The notes: a model not told the origin generated them from the letters alone. DNA of 64,000 bases from Mesobacillus sp. S13 (GCF_020422885.1 NZ_CP084622.1:1321001-1385000), one strand, 5' to 3'; shown: positions 45,370 through 54,363, numbered from the stretch's first letter. A program made the numbers and translations.

Positions 45370-46068
45370 TTAATCTATAGAACAAAATATTGCCGGGCAA
45401 TTTTCGCAGCCAATTTCCTGGCGGAGAAAATTCACATCATGTACAAGGATTTTTCCTTTTTTAACCGAGATTATTCCTTCGCGCTTCAGGTCGTTCAGGA
45501 TGCGGTTTGTACTCTCGCGTGAAGTTCCGCAGAAATTAGCCAGCTCCTGGTTGGTCAGCGGCAAGTCAATCAATATGCCGGTATCTTTTTGGACACCGTA
45601 GCTGTTGGTCATTCGGATCAAGGTGGAGAATAATGCTCCTTTTTTTCCGTTTAGCACTAGGTCGCGGAACTTAGTCTGAGTTTTGCGGAAATGGTCGCTC
45701 ATCCACTTCATGAATTCAAAAGCGAGTGACGGATTGTGGAAAATCTCTTTTTCAATTACATCTTTTCTGATTGCTGCGATTTTTGCATCTTCGAGAATAA
45801 GTGCACTCAAGAGATATTTAGGTGCATAGGTGAACAGAGTCAGTTCTCCGCAAATATCATTTTCCCCGCATATTCTTAAGGCGAGCTCGCGGCCATCCTG
45901 GGTGACCTTGCTGATTTGGACCTTGCCGCCCAGAATCAAGTAAAGCTCCTCAGCCTCCATGCCTTCCTGGAACAGGTATGAACCTTTTGGCACATGGATC
46001 GTCCGGTCGGCAAACTGGAGTAATTCTTTAATTTCAATTGAATGAGTTACTTTAGTTGTGTTTGGCAT
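45370..46068 (-). CDS. fnr: Fnr, oxygen-sensing Crp/Fnr-family regulator (copy 1)
   Basis: 232 residues. An N-terminal cyclic-nucleotide-like domain (GSYLFQEGMEAEELYLILGGKVQISK), dimer helix and HTH (LTNQELANFCGTSRESTNRILNDL). The C-terminus GCENCPAIFC carries C-x2-C-x4-C, the Bacillus-type position for the 4Fe-4S cluster that senses oxygen. The start ATG 46068 has AAAGGGTG upstream; upstream in-frame ATGs lack one. No Fnr box is visible before it. Confidence 0.92.
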   Translation of the reverse strand: MPNTTKVTHSIEIKELLQFADRTIHVPKGSYLFQEGMEAEELYLILGGKVQISKVTQDGRELALRICGENDICGELTLFTYAPKYLLSALILEDAKIAAIRKDVIEKEIFHNPSLAFEFMKWMSDHFRKTQTKFRDLVLNGKKGALFSTLIRMTNSYGVQKDTGILIDLPLTNQELANFCGTSRESTNRILNDLKREGIISVKKGKILVHDVNFLRQEIGCENCPAIFCSID

Positions 46069-46111
46069 GGTCATCACCCTTTTTTTGATTTTAATAAGCA
46101 TAAATTTCACT

Positions 46112-46247
46112 TTGAGAAGTGTCTAGCTCCTGCGCCTAGACCCTCGAGACGTTTCGGTCCGCCCAATGAAGTCAAAGAGCGACTTCAGCGGTCGGCCCTC
46201 CAACGCTAGTCGGGTCTGACCAAGGCGCATGCGCTTTTCGTTTTTTC
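46112..46247. repeat. Interspersed Bacillaceae-type repeat, third long copy
   Basis: GAAGTGTCTAGCTCCTGCGC at its start, CAATGAAGTCAAAGAGCGAC in the core hairpin and AAGGCGCATGCGCTTTTC at its end. It lies upstream of fnr copy 1 and so, unlike the other two long copies, is not between convergent genes. Confidence 0.82.
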
Positions 46248-46459
46248 CGTGGCAGATCTTTATTGACCCAATAATAACATCGGGATAGTGTTAACTAAAT
46301 ATTGATAAAGGAAAGTTCATAATCTCGTCACAATCTAAGACGGTTTTGTTCACATTTTAGAAACAATGTTTTTCTCTGTTTTAATTATATCGATAAAAGA
46401 TGACGGGTGTTTCGCATGTTTAGAACCAACTGTGACAGTTTATTGAACAAAAAAGATGA

Positions 46460-46502
46460 TGTGAAGTTCGTCATATCCAATATAATTGATTTTTCTTACT
46501 AT
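46460..46502 (+). promoter_or_regulatory. Fnr-dependent promoter of narK
   Basis: TGTGA-AGTTCG-TCATA (46460-46475), 21 bp, -10 TACTAT (46497-46502). A TATAAT at 46481 is an alternative -10 but lacks the spacing seen elsewhere. The remaining 46248-46459 interval holds no gene I can support. Confidence 0.7.
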
Positions 46503-46557
46503 TTATCTAAGATAATGTCTGGGATTTTTAATCATCTGCAAACTAAAGGGGGAAATC

Positions 46558-48057
46558 ATGAAACCACAGAACATTCAATTGTCACTTCAAACGTTGAGTC
46601 TTGTGGCCGGATTTATGGTCTGGGTTATTTTATCCGCATTAATGCCCTTTATTAAAGAGGATATCCAGCTGGATGCGAACCAGGTTGCAATGGCCACTGC
46701 CATTCCTGTTGTCCTCGGGTCTGTCCTGAGAATCCCAATTGGGTTCTGGACGAACAAGTATGGAGCAAGGAAACTGTTTTTTACCAGCTTTGCCTTTCTT
46801 TTGTTCCCTGTGTATTTCATCAGTATTGCTGATTCCTTTATTGATTTGTTGATTGGTGGCCTGTTTGTCGGAATCGGGGGAGCGATCTTTTCTGTGGGTG
46901 TCACCTCACTACCGAAATATTATTCGAAGGAACGCCATGGTTTCGTTAATGGTATATATGGAGTAGGAAATCTGGGAACTGCGGTTACAACGTTTACAGC
47001 ACCGGTTATAGCTGCGCAATTAGGGTGGCAGCCGACAGTCAAGCTTTTCATAATTTTGTTAATCGCATTTTCAGTCCTTAACTTTTTCGTTGGTGACAAA
47101 AAAGAACCAAGAGTTGTGACTCCTATGGGTGAGCAAATAAAGAGTGTATATAAAAACCAGAAGCTTTGGGCACTGAGCTTATTTTATTTCATTACTTTTG
47201 GTTCATTTGTAGCCTTCACGATTTACTTGCCCAATTTCCTTGTATCTCATTTCGAACTTGATAAAGTCGATGCTGGACTAAGGACAGCAGGCTTCATTGC
47301 CCTCGCAACCTTTTTAAGGCCGATTGGCGGCTGGCTTGGTGATAAATTTAACTCTTTTGTCATACTGATGGGTGTGTTCGCTGGAATGACCATTTCAGGC
47401 ATCCTGCTATCCTTCACACCATCATTGACATTGTATACAGTTGGCTGTCTCGCAGTCGCAATCAGTGCTGGCATCGGGAACGGAACTGTCTTCAAGCTAG
47501 TCCCGCTTTATTTCTCCAAGCAAGCGGGAATCGTGAACGGAATTGTATCAGCGATGGGCGGTTTAGGAGGATTTTTCCCACCCCTTATGCTTGCATTCCT
47601 TTATAACCTTACCGGACATTACGCCATTGGTTTCATGGCCTTATCACAGGTGGCACTGGCAAGTTTGATTATCGTGATTTGGATGTACTATCAGGATAAA
47701 TTAAGTCTTGCTAAAAATATCATCGACCACACGGCTGAGGGAATCATGATTACAGATGTAAAAGGAACGATCCAACAAGTAAATCCAGCATTCACGACTG
47801 TAACTGGCTACAATGCAGAAGAAGTAATTGGGAAAAACCCACGTTTTCTACAATCCGGAAAACATGGGGAAGACTTTTACAGGGAGATGTGGAAAGTGAT
47901 AGCGGAAAAGGGATCCTGGCAGGGGGAGATTTGGAATAAGAAGAAAAATGGATTGATTTATCCTGAATTCCTGACAATCAGCATGGTGAAAAATGAGGCA
48001 GGCGAACTCAAGAACTTTGTTGGCATGTTCAGTGAAATGACCATGGAAAAAGAATGA
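46558..48057 (+). CDS. narK: NarK-type nitrate/nitrite transporter fused to a C-terminal PAS domain
   Basis: 499 residues. The first 375 form a 12-segment MFS transporter with NarK traits: IPIGFWTNKYGARKLF, VGIGGAIFSVGVTSLPKYYSK, RPIGGWLGD, and AISAGIGNGTVFKLVPLYFSKQAGIVNGIVSAMGGLGGFFPP with the nitrate signature. Residues about 380-499 are a PAS domain (NIIDHTAEGIMITDVKGTIQQVNPAFTTVTGYNAEEVIGKNPRFLQSG), which would face the cytoplasm. NarK proteins usually end after the last helix. The PAS part may sense redox or a ligand and gate transport. AAAGGGGG precedes the ATG. Confidence 0.92.
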   Translation: MKPQNIQLSLQTLSLVAGFMVWVILSALMPFIKEDIQLDANQVAMATAIPVVLGSVLRIPIGFWTNKYGARKLFFTSFAFLLFPVYFISIADSFIDLLIGGLFVGIGGAIFSVGVTSLPKYYSKERHGFVNGIYGVGNLGTAVTTFTAPVIAAQLGWQPTVKLFIILLIAFSVLNFFVGDKKEPRVVTPMGEQIKSVYKNQKLWALSLFYFITFGSFVAFTIYLPNFLVSHFELDKVDAGLRTAGFIALATFLRPIGGWLGDKFNSFVILMGVFAGMTISGILLSFTPSLTLYTVGCLAVAISAGIGNGTVFKLVPLYFSKQAGIVNGIVSAMGGLGGFFPPLMLAFLYNLTGHYAIGFMALSQVALASLIIVIWMYYQDKLSLAKNIIDHTAEGIMITDVKGTIQQVNPAFTTVTGYNAEEVIGKNPRFLQSGKHGEDFYREMWKVIAEKGSWQGEIWNKKKNGLIYPEFLTISMVKNEAGELKNFVGMFSEMTMEKE

Positions 48058-48064
48058 GAGCTTT

Positions 48065-48096
48065 AAAAAGACTGCGTCCATGATGCGGTCTTTTCT
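48065..48096 (+). terminator. Terminator of narK
   Basis: AAAAGACTGC / GCGGTCTTTT stem with one mismatch, followed by CTTGC. Confidence 0.8.
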
Positions 48097-48278
48097 TGCT
48101 TTACCAGGAAATTTTGGGCTTAAAACTCTGATAACACACGTAGACGCTTACATCTCCCAAAGATTTTATGACAACATCATGACATTTCTGCATAAAAACA
48201 CTATCCTGGCAGTTATTATGTTGTAATATAGACATAAGGATGAAATCTACTATTCTAATAGAAGACTAAAAATGTTAC

Positions 48279-48321
48279 TGTGAGAATATTAACAGTTAAC
48301 AACCTATGTTGCTGTTACAAT
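48279..48321 (+). promoter_or_regulatory. Fnr-dependent promoter of moaA
   Basis: TGTGA-GAATAT-TAACA (48279-48294), 21 bp, -10 TACAAT (48316-48321). One half-site is perfect, the other has two changes from TCACA. Confidence 0.65.
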
Positions 48322-48360
48322 GTCAGTAATCATCACTTCTATAATTGGAGTTGACACATA

Positions 48361-49377
48361 ATGGTGAAAAACATAATAAAAGATCAATTAAATAGACCGC
48401 TCCGCGATTTGCGTATTTCTGTTATAGATCGATGTAATTTCCGCTGTCAGTATTGTATGCCAGCTGAGATATTTGGCCCTGATTTTGTATTTCTTCCTAA
48501 AAGCGAGTTATTGTCTTATGAAGAAATTGAACGGGTAGCAAAGTTATTCATAGAGCTTGGGGTGGAAAAAATCAGGCTTACAGGCGGGGAGCCGTTGATG
48601 CGCAAGGATTTGCCGATTCTTGTCAGGATGCTGAATGACATCGAAGGATTGAAGGATATCGCTTTGACCACCAATGGCGTAATGCTGCCTAAGCATGCGG
48701 AGGAGCTGTATGCTGCTGGCCTGAAGCGGGTCAATATCAGTTTGGACAGTCTTAAAGATGAATTGTTTGGCGAAATTAATGGCCGGAATGTCGGCGTCGG
48801 ACCTGTATTAAAAGGGATCGAGGCAGCGAAGAAAGCTGGCTTGGGCGTTAAGATCAATATGGTTGTCAAAAAGGGACTCAATGATACGGAGATTCTACCA
48901 ATGGCCGATTTCTGCAAAAAAGAAGGCTTGGAGCTTCGCTACATTGAATACATGGATGTGGGCAGCACCAACGGCTGGAAGATGGACGATGTCATCACCA
49001 AGAAACAGATTCATGACCTTATAAGCCAGCACTATGAATTGGAACCGGTTGATCCTGAGTATTTCGGTGAGGTCGCTAAGAAATACCGCTATAAAGGTAC
49101 CGATATTAATGTCGGCTTCATTTCATCGGTATCAGAGTCATTCTGCTCAAGCTGCACAAGGTCACGTTTGTCAGCGAACGGCCAGATCTTCACTTGCCTG
49201 TTCAATGGAAATGGCCACGATATCCGCGACTTCATGCGCGCTGGTGCCACAGATGATGAACTCCGCGCCCGCATTACTGACGTTTGGAACCATAGAACAG
49301 ACCGCTATTCGGATGAACGAACAGCTGAAACAGTTGCGAACAGAAAGAAAATCGAAATGTCCTATATTGGCGGCTAA
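48361..49377 (+). CDS. moaA: GTP 3',8-cyclase MoaA
   Basis: First enzyme of molybdopterin synthesis: radical SAM conversion of GTP to 3',8-cyclo-7,8-dihydro-GTP. 338 residues. N-terminal cluster CNFRCQYC, then [35 protein letters not shown], and the second cluster region [20 protein letters not shown]. Normal length. GGAG lies about 10 bases before the ATG. Together with moeA and mobB it provides cofactor for molybdoenzymes such as nitrate reductase. Confidence 0.95.
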   Translation: MVKNIIKDQLNRPLRDLRISVIDRCNFRCQYCMPAEIFGPDFVFLPKSELLSYEEIERVAKLFIELGVEKIRLTGGEPLMRKDLPILVRMLNDIEGLKDIALTTNGVMLPKHAEELYAAGLKRVNISLDSLKDELFGEINGRNVGVGPVLKGIEAAKKAGLGVKINMVVKKGLNDTEILPMADFCKKEGLELRYIEYMDVGSTNGWKMDDVITKKQIHDLISQHYELEPVDPEYFGEVAKKYRYKGTDINVGFISSVSESFCSSCTRSRLSANGQIFTCLFNGNGHDIRDFMRAGATDDELRARITDVWNHRTDRYSDERTAETVANRKKIEMSYIGG

Positions 49378-49401
49378 GACTCCTTCGGGGGTCTTTTTTT
49401 T
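49376..49401 (+). terminator. Terminator of moaA
   Basis: AAGACTCC-TTCG-GGGGTCTT tetraloop hairpin followed by a T run, overlapping the stop codon. Confidence 0.88.
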
Positions 49402-49525
49402 TTGAGAAAAGCTCTTATCGTAAACTTGTTTGCTTCCTGCTGCTGTATATTGGGGCATACTATGTTTCCAATCAAATGAATTTAGGGTATACATAAATCT
49501 ACTATAAATTTGTTGGAGAATGCTG

Positions 49526-51037
49526 ATGCTAAAGAGAAGACTTGAATTTTTATTTGTATTTATTTTAATGGTATGTTTTTATATTGTATTTTTCACCGGC
49601 TACAGCCAGGCAATCAAACTAACAGCCTTAACGACTTATGCGATGATTATCATGATCAGCATGTATTCATTGATGCTTGAGAACCGTTCGGCTCAGCACA
49701 CTCTGATGTGGATGTATGTCATGATGCTGTTTCCTGTGGGTGGTTACTTCTTCTATTTGTTTTCAGGTCAGTTGTATATAAAAGGTTACTTGTATAAGAG
49801 TAAGCGTATGCGTGACCGGGAGCAATGGGAGAAACTGATGAGAAAGGAAGAGTCGAGGAACCTTTCTTTTTTAATAGAGAATCAGCAGTGCTTTGCGCAA
49901 TATGCGAAAAACGCAACTTTGACTCCGATTACAACTGCTTCCCGGGCAAAAGTCCTGAAAGATGGCGAAGAGACTTTTGCGGAAATTAAAAAGAGGCTTC
50001 GTAAAGCTGAAAAATTCATTCATATGGAATATTATATCTTCAGATCTGACAGGCTTGGCAGGGAGATTATCGAAATCTTGATTGAAAAAGCGCGGCAGGG
50101 AGTCGAGGTGTTGTTTATCTTTGATGCCGCTGGCAGCATGAAGATCGCTGCAGCAGATTTAAAGGCCATGCAGGATGCAGGTATAAAAGCGACTCCATTT
50201 TCCCCGTTGAAGTATGGCTTCTTCAACCAGAAATTCAATTTCCGAAATCATAGGAAAATCGTCGTCATCGATGGAGAAATCGGTTTTGTCGGCGGTTTGA
50301 ATGTCGGTGTCGAATACCTGGGTGAAGATGAAAAGATCGGATTCTGGCGGGACACACATATGATGCTGACTGGAGAAGCTGTCTATACCCTTCACAATGT
50401 GTTCCTGCTGGATTGGGAATATATTAGCGGTGAGGATGTATTGGAAGATCATCGTGCAGTGAAAAAAATCCATGAAGATGGTGAGCTCGATGGTGCGATC
50501 CAGGTGGTGCCAAGCGGACCAGATACGCAGCAAGGAATCATGAGTGATTTTTACTATACAATGATGTCTTGTGCGACGAAATCAATTTGGATTGCAACTC
50601 CTTATTTCGTTCCTGATGAAGCAATCCGGACGGCACTGAGAGTTGCGGCAGCCAAAGGTATAGAGGTAAGGATCATGGTACCGGAAATCAATGATAGTTA
50701 TCTGACTCAGTATGCAAGCCGCTCATACTTTTCGGAGCTCCTGCGGAATGGGGCTGAAATCTACTCCTATAAAAAGGGGTTCTTGCACCAGAAGGTCATC
50801 ATTGTTGACGGGAATATTGCTTCGATTGGGACAGCCAATATGGACATGAGGAGTTTCCATCTTAATTTTGAAGTGAATGTCTTCTTGTTTGGCACAAGTT
50901 CGATCAGGGACCTTGTGGCTCATTATGAAGAGGATCTTGAAGAGTCGGAGAAAATCAGTCCTGTTCAATATCATAAGCGTGGATATTGGGAGCGAACAAA
51001 AGAATCGTTCGCCCGGCTGTTTTCAGGTGCATTGTAA
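49526..51037 (+). CDS. cls: Cardiolipin synthase (phospholipase D type)
   Basis: 503 residues. Two N-terminal membrane segments precede two HKD motifs: NHRKIVVIDGEIGFVGG and LHQKVIIVDGNIASIGTANMD. It joins two phosphatidylglycerol molecules to cardiolipin at the membrane. ATG at 49526 has GGAG 7 bases upstream; the ATG at 49520 is too close to it. No Fnr box at the island's standard spacing is visible, so its presence among anaerobic genes may reflect membrane remodelling or chance. Confidence 0.94.
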   Translation: MLKRRLEFLFVFILMVCFYIVFFTGYSQAIKLTALTTYAMIIMISMYSLMLENRSAQHTLMWMYVMMLFPVGGYFFYLFSGQLYIKGYLYKSKRMRDREQWEKLMRKEESRNLSFLIENQQCFAQYAKNATLTPITTASRAKVLKDGEETFAEIKKRLRKAEKFIHMEYYIFRSDRLGREIIEILIEKARQGVEVLFIFDAAGSMKIAAADLKAMQDAGIKATPFSPLKYGFFNQKFNFRNHRKIVVIDGEIGFVGGLNVGVEYLGEDEKIGFWRDTHMMLTGEAVYTLHNVFLLDWEYISGEDVLEDHRAVKKIHEDGELDGAIQVVPSGPDTQQGIMSDFYYTMMSCATKSIWIATPYFVPDEAIRTALRVAAAKGIEVRIMVPEINDSYLTQYASRSYFSELLRNGAEIYSYKKGFLHQKVIIVDGNIASIGTANMDMRSFHLNFEVNVFLFGTSSIRDLVAHYEEDLEESEKISPVQYHKRGYWERTKESFARLFSGAL

Positions 51038-51051
51038 ATGGACGGAAATAA

Positions 51052-51081
51052 GGCCCCATCTTGAGAGATGGGGCCATTTGT
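51052..51081. terminator. Terminator between cls and ric
   Basis: Perfect 9-bp stem GGCCCCATC / GATGGGGCC with a 6-nt loop; the T run is weak. Confidence 0.75.
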
Positions 51082-51096
51082 TTCAAGTGCTCCTAG

Positions 51097-51795
51097 TTAA
51101 GCAATATACCTTGGGAACAGAATGTTATTTTCTAAATGAACATGCATAAAAGTGTGTGCTTCCAGTGCTTCCAGACGCTTGTAAACTAAACGATATGTTC
51201 CGCATGCATCAAGTGGCGGATTGAAGTCAGCAGTGATTTCCCGCAATTCTTTCAGGATTGAGCCAGCATGATCGTGTTCTTTCTCAAGCTCTGTGATCTC
51301 TGCGATCATTTCGGAACGCTTTTCCTGGTTGGCGGTATCAAGCTGGAGCAATAGCGGGAATACAGTCGCTTCTTCTTTTGCTGTATGCTCCAGAAGCTCC
51401 TTCTTCAACTCATAGAAGAGCTCATAGACTCTCAACAGCTCTACGTGACGATCACCATGGACTTTCGCTACCTTCGTTACATACGGGCTGAGCAGTTTTA
51501 ACTCTTCTTCAAGCTCGCGGTGATATTTGTTTTTAATATGTTCGATCAATTCCTCAGAATCAGTTTCAGTCCAGACTTCCATGCTTTCTGCATTGCCATT
51601 ATGCTTACGGTATAACTCCTCTAGCGCGGCCATGATTGCCGGAACATCAAGGTTTTGTTCAGTTGCCGCTTCAGCAAGAGGACGATTTCCACCACAGCAG
51701 AAATCCAGCCTATTTTGCTTGAATAAATCACTTGATTGCGGGAATATATTGACAATATCTTTAACTAAAGAATTTTGATCAAAAGGCATTATCAT
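51097..51795 (-). CDS. ric: Ric/ScdA/YtfE family di-iron repair protein
   Basis: 232 residues. The N-terminal DUF542 part has FPQSSDLFKQNRLDFCCGGNRPL (Cys-Cys), followed by a hemerythrin-like helical bundle with HTAKEEATVFPLL, EKEHDHAG and HTFMHVHLENNILFPR. Such proteins repair iron-sulfur clusters damaged by nitric oxide or oxidants, which fits nitrate respiration. GGAGG lies 8 bases before the ATG. A divergent Fnr-type promoter serves it. Confidence 0.93.
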   Translation of the reverse strand: MIMPFDQNSLVKDIVNIFPQSSDLFKQNRLDFCCGGNRPLAEAATEQNLDVPAIMAALEELYRKHNGNAESMEVWTETDSEELIEHIKNKYHRELEEELKLLSPYVTKVAKVHGDRHVELLRVYELFYELKKELLEHTAKEEATVFPLLLQLDTANQEKRSEMIAEITELEKEHDHAGSILKELREITADFNPPLDACGTYRLVYKRLEALEAHTFMHVHLENNILFPRYIA

Positions 51796-51838
51796 ATAAG
51801 AAACCTCCAGTAAATTATTTAATACTGTTTACATACTC

Positions 51839-51881
51839 ATCATAAAGGAAATGGATTTACTACTTGGTGATGTGTATCACA
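51839..51881 (-). promoter_or_regulatory. Fnr-dependent promoter of ric
   Basis: On the minus strand TGTGA-TACACA-TCACC (51881-51866), 21 bp, -10 TATGAT (51844-51839). Confidence 0.75.
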
Positions 51882-51889
51882 CTTCACAA

Positions 51890-51916
51890 AAAATCTACAT
51901 ATTTTCAGTAGATTTT
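51890..51916. other. Perfect inverted repeat between ric and moeA
   Basis: AAAATCTAC and GTAGATTTT, 9-bp arms with a 9-nt loop, between the two divergent promoters. It may be a further operator or an mRNA hairpin. Confidence 0.5.
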
Positions 51917-51928
51917 ATGAGAGAATAC

Positions 51929-51971
51929 TGTGAGGTTTGTTATGTTTTCATTTTTCCATTACTCTTATAAT
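51929..51971 (+). promoter_or_regulatory. Fnr-dependent promoter of moeA-mobB
   Basis: TGTGA-GGTTTG-TTATG (51929-51944), 21 bp, -10 TATAAT (51966-51971). The first half-site is perfect, the second weak. Confidence 0.6.
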
Positions 51972-52017
51972 TAAAAGGGTAAATTTAGAAGGTAAGCCTG
52001 CTATAGGAGCTGATCAT

Positions 52018-53283
52018 ATGTTAGAAAAAAGAAACCCTATTCCGATTGGGGAAGCAGTTAAGAGAGTGATGGAGCATAAGAAAAAAGGCTCCACTGAATA
52101 TGTTTCAATCAATGAAAGCTTTGGACGCTATCTATCTGAAGACTTGAAAGCTACCAGCGATGTGCCGCATTTTGACAGGGCGCCATACGATGGCTATGCA
52201 ATCCGGTCTGTCGATACTCAGGAAGCCTCTCAAAATCATGCTGTTGAATTTGAAGTGGTAGACCATATCGGAGCAGGTATGCTGACGGATAAAGAACTTG
52301 GCCCGTTCCACGCGGTCAGAATCATGACAGGAGCCCAGATGCCTGTTGGTGCAGATGCTGTCGTCATGCTGGAATTAGCAAGGGAAGTCGAGCGGGACGG
52401 TAAAAAATACATGGAAACGAAGCGGAAGCATAATAAAGGGGACAATGTTTCTTATCGTGGAGAGGATGCCAGGGAAGGCGAAGTGCTTGTTAAAAAAGGT
52501 ACGTTCATCAATCCTGGTATTCAGGCAATGCTAGCTACTTTTGGATATGCTAAAGTCCCAGTTTCGAAGAAGCCAGTAATCGGACTTTATGCCACAGGAA
52601 CTGAATTGCTTGATGTAGATGAGCCGCTTGAACCTGGGAAAATCCGTAACAGCAATTCTTATATGATTTCCGCTCAAATCCTTCGGGCAGGAGCTGAAGT
52701 GAAATACTTTGGCCAGCTGCCGGATGATTTTGATACATGCTTCGATGCTGTAAGCAACGCGATTAAGGAAGTCGATTTATTCATTACAACTGGCGGGGTA
52801 TCCGTAGGAGATTACGACTATCTGCCTGAGATTTATGCAAAACTGGGAGCAGAAGTGTTGTTCAACAAAGTTGCGATGAGACCGGGAAGCGTCACTACGG
52901 TTGCGCAGCTTGATGGAAAGTTATTGTTTGGTCTATCAGGAAACCCGTCAGCATGCTATGTTGGCTTTGAATTGTTCGCCCGTCCAATCATAAGGACGAT
53001 GCTGTTCACTGATAAGCCTCATTTGAGGAAGGAGAAAGCGGTTCTTGATGCCAATTTCCCTAAGGCGAATCCTTTTACCAGATTTGTTAGAAGTGCCGCT
53101 GGCATTCAGGATGGCAAGTTGGTAGTGACACCTAGCGGCCTGGATAAATCGAATATCATCATGAGCCTGGCTGGTGCTAACTCCCTCATGATCCTTCCTG
53201 GAGGTACACGAGGCTTTGAGGAAGGAACAGAGGTGGAGGTTCTGATGCTCGAAGACCATATGGGCAGTGAATGGCCTTGGTAA
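52018..53283 (+). CDS. moeA: Molybdopterin molybdenumtransferase MoeA
   Basis: Inserts molybdate into adenylated molybdopterin. 421 residues. PHFDRAPYDGYAIRS, IMTGAQMPVGADAVVMLE, GDNVSYRGEDAREGEVLVKKG, TTGGVSVGDYDYLPE and GLSGNPSACYVGFELF are all MoeA motifs. ATG at 52018 is chosen because AGGAGC is directly upstream and MLEKRNPIPIGEA is a normal N-terminus. The 3' end overlaps mobB by 13 bases. Confidence 0.94.
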   Translation: MLEKRNPIPIGEAVKRVMEHKKKGSTEYVSINESFGRYLSEDLKATSDVPHFDRAPYDGYAIRSVDTQEASQNHAVEFEVVDHIGAGMLTDKELGPFHAVRIMTGAQMPVGADAVVMLELAREVERDGKKYMETKRKHNKGDNVSYRGEDAREGEVLVKKGTFINPGIQAMLATFGYAKVPVSKKPVIGLYATGTELLDVDEPLEPGKIRNSNSYMISAQILRAGAEVKYFGQLPDDFDTCFDAVSNAIKEVDLFITTGGVSVGDYDYLPEIYAKLGAEVLFNKVAMRPGSVTTVAQLDGKLLFGLSGNPSACYVGFELFARPIIRTMLFTDKPHLRKEKAVLDANFPKANPFTRFVRSAAGIQDGKLVVTPSGLDKSNIIMSLAGANSLMILPGGTRGFEEGTEVEVLMLEDHMGSEWPW

Positions 53284-53789
53284 AACCATTGCTGTTCCAG
53301 GTGGCAGGGTATCAAAACAGCGGCAAGACCACGCTGAGCCTAACATTGATCCAGCAAATGACTGCAGCAGGTCTGAAGGTCGCCACCATCAAGCATCATG
53401 GTCATGGCGGCAGGCCGGAGGTTGTTGAATCAAAGGATTCAGGTAAGCATGTAATGGCCGGGGCTGCTGTTTCACTTGTCGAAGGTGGAGGCAGGTTGGT
53501 CATCCAGGCCGAAAGCGGATCTTGGTCGCTTCCTGAAGAAATAGATTTGCTATCCTTCTTCAACCCCGATGTCATTTTAATAGAAGGCCATAAGCATGAG
53601 TCATATCCCAAGGCCGTAATCCTTCGGGATATGAATGATATAGAGCTCTTGGGAAAACTGGAAAATATCCAGGTTGTTTTATGCCGGGACCCGGAATTGG
53701 TGAATAAGTTGAAGGATACAGCTGTCCCTGTTCTCAATATGGAGCATGGAGCAGACTGGATTACAACACACCTTTTAAATAAACTTTAG
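53271..53789 (+). CDS. mobB: Molybdopterin-guanine dinucleotide biosynthesis adapter MobB
   Basis: 172 residues. Walker A GYQNSGKTTLS at the N-terminus, KVATIKHHGHGG, and DVILIEGHKHESYPKAV characterise MobB, a GTPase that assists MobA in making the guanine dinucleotide form used by nitrate reductase. Overlap with moeA shows translational coupling. ATG 53271 is used; TTG 53277 is possible. Confidence 0.9.
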   Translation: MALVKPLLFQVAGYQNSGKTTLSLTLIQQMTAAGLKVATIKHHGHGGRPEVVESKDSGKHVMAGAAVSLVEGGGRLVIQAESGSWSLPEEIDLLSFFNPDVILIEGHKHESYPKAVILRDMNDIELLGKLENIQVVLCRDPELVNKLKDTAVPVLNMEHGADWITTHLLNKL

Positions 53790-53848
53790 GTGTTTTCCTT
53801 TAATTATTTCAGGTTTTAGCAAGAAAAGTTCTTATTTTAGACATATAC

Positions 53849-53891
53849 GGCGACTTTTGTCACTGTCACTTCATACTTACCCAGTTAGAAT
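53849..53891 (+). promoter_or_regulatory. Candidate Fnr-dependent promoter of the NarI-like gene
   Basis: GGCGA-CTTTTG-TCACT (53849-53864), 21 bp, -10 TAGAAT (53886-53891). One half-site is perfect and the spacing equals that of the other island promoters. Confidence 0.5.
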
Positions 53892-53934
53892 GTTAATGGG
53901 GTTCAGGTTGTGACATATGTGTGAGGTGAGAGCG

Positions 53935-54363
53935 ATGGAAATGCTGCATATCTTCTTATGGATTGTGTATCCATACTCGGTTGTGGCAATTGTGGCAATG
54001 GGTCTAGTCTGGCAGTACGATGCATCAAGAGAAGAAGGAACACGTTCGAAAGCAGGAAGGCTTCTGCTAGGCATCGTCAAAATACTTATGGCTGCCAGCA
54101 CTGCAACCGGCATTGCCATTGTGCTTTCGAGCAGCATAGCTAACGAACCAGTATTGCTGTTAAGATGGCTCATCAGCCTAGCGCAACTGCAGCCGGACAT
54201 GAGTCTGGTCATGGATGTATCCATTCTCTCGAAGGTGCATTTTATTTTTGTATTCCTATTTCTATTGAGTTTGGCATTCACCAAGGAAATTTACTATTTG
54301 CTAAAACCGCACTTATATTTAAAAAAGATCTTTTTAAAGCTTCAATTTGAAAGAAGAGGCTGA
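53935..54363 (+). CDS. Short NarI-like membrane protein (nitrate reductase gamma-type)
   Basis: 142 residues with three or four hydrophobic segments. The start MEMLHIFLWIVYPYSVVAIVAMGLVWQYD resembles the first helix of NarI, and LLRWLISLAQLQPDMSLVMDVSILSKVHFIFVFLFLLSLAF resembles its last helices. NarI is about 220-230 residues with five helices and four heme-ligand histidines; here the central helices and most histidines are missing. It could be a degenerate quinol-oxidising subunit or a different membrane protein from the same fold. GAGGTGAG precedes the ATG. Confidence 0.65.
   Translation: MEMLHIFLWIVYPYSVVAIVAMGLVWQYDASREEGTRSKAGRLLLGIVKILMAASTATGIAIVLSSSIANEPVLLLRWLISLAQLQPDMSLVMDVSILSKVHFIFVFLFLLSLAFTKEIYYLLKPHLYLKKIFLKLQFERRG

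Noticed and set aside
45298..45522. A 74-codon open frame after the radical SAM gene
   Set aside because: It runs through the terminator and into the antisense of fnr, so it is a chance frame.
46069..46130. Search for an Fnr box in front of fnr copy 1
   Set aside because: The position expected from the TATGCT -10 falls in the interspersed repeat and has no matching half-sites.
46407..46655. An 82-codon open frame before narK
   Set aside because: It overlaps the Fnr-type promoter and the narK start in another frame.
49402..49525. Search for an Fnr box in front of cls
   Set aside because: No -10 candidate has a TGTGA/TCACA-like box at the 21-bp spacing seen at the other island genes.
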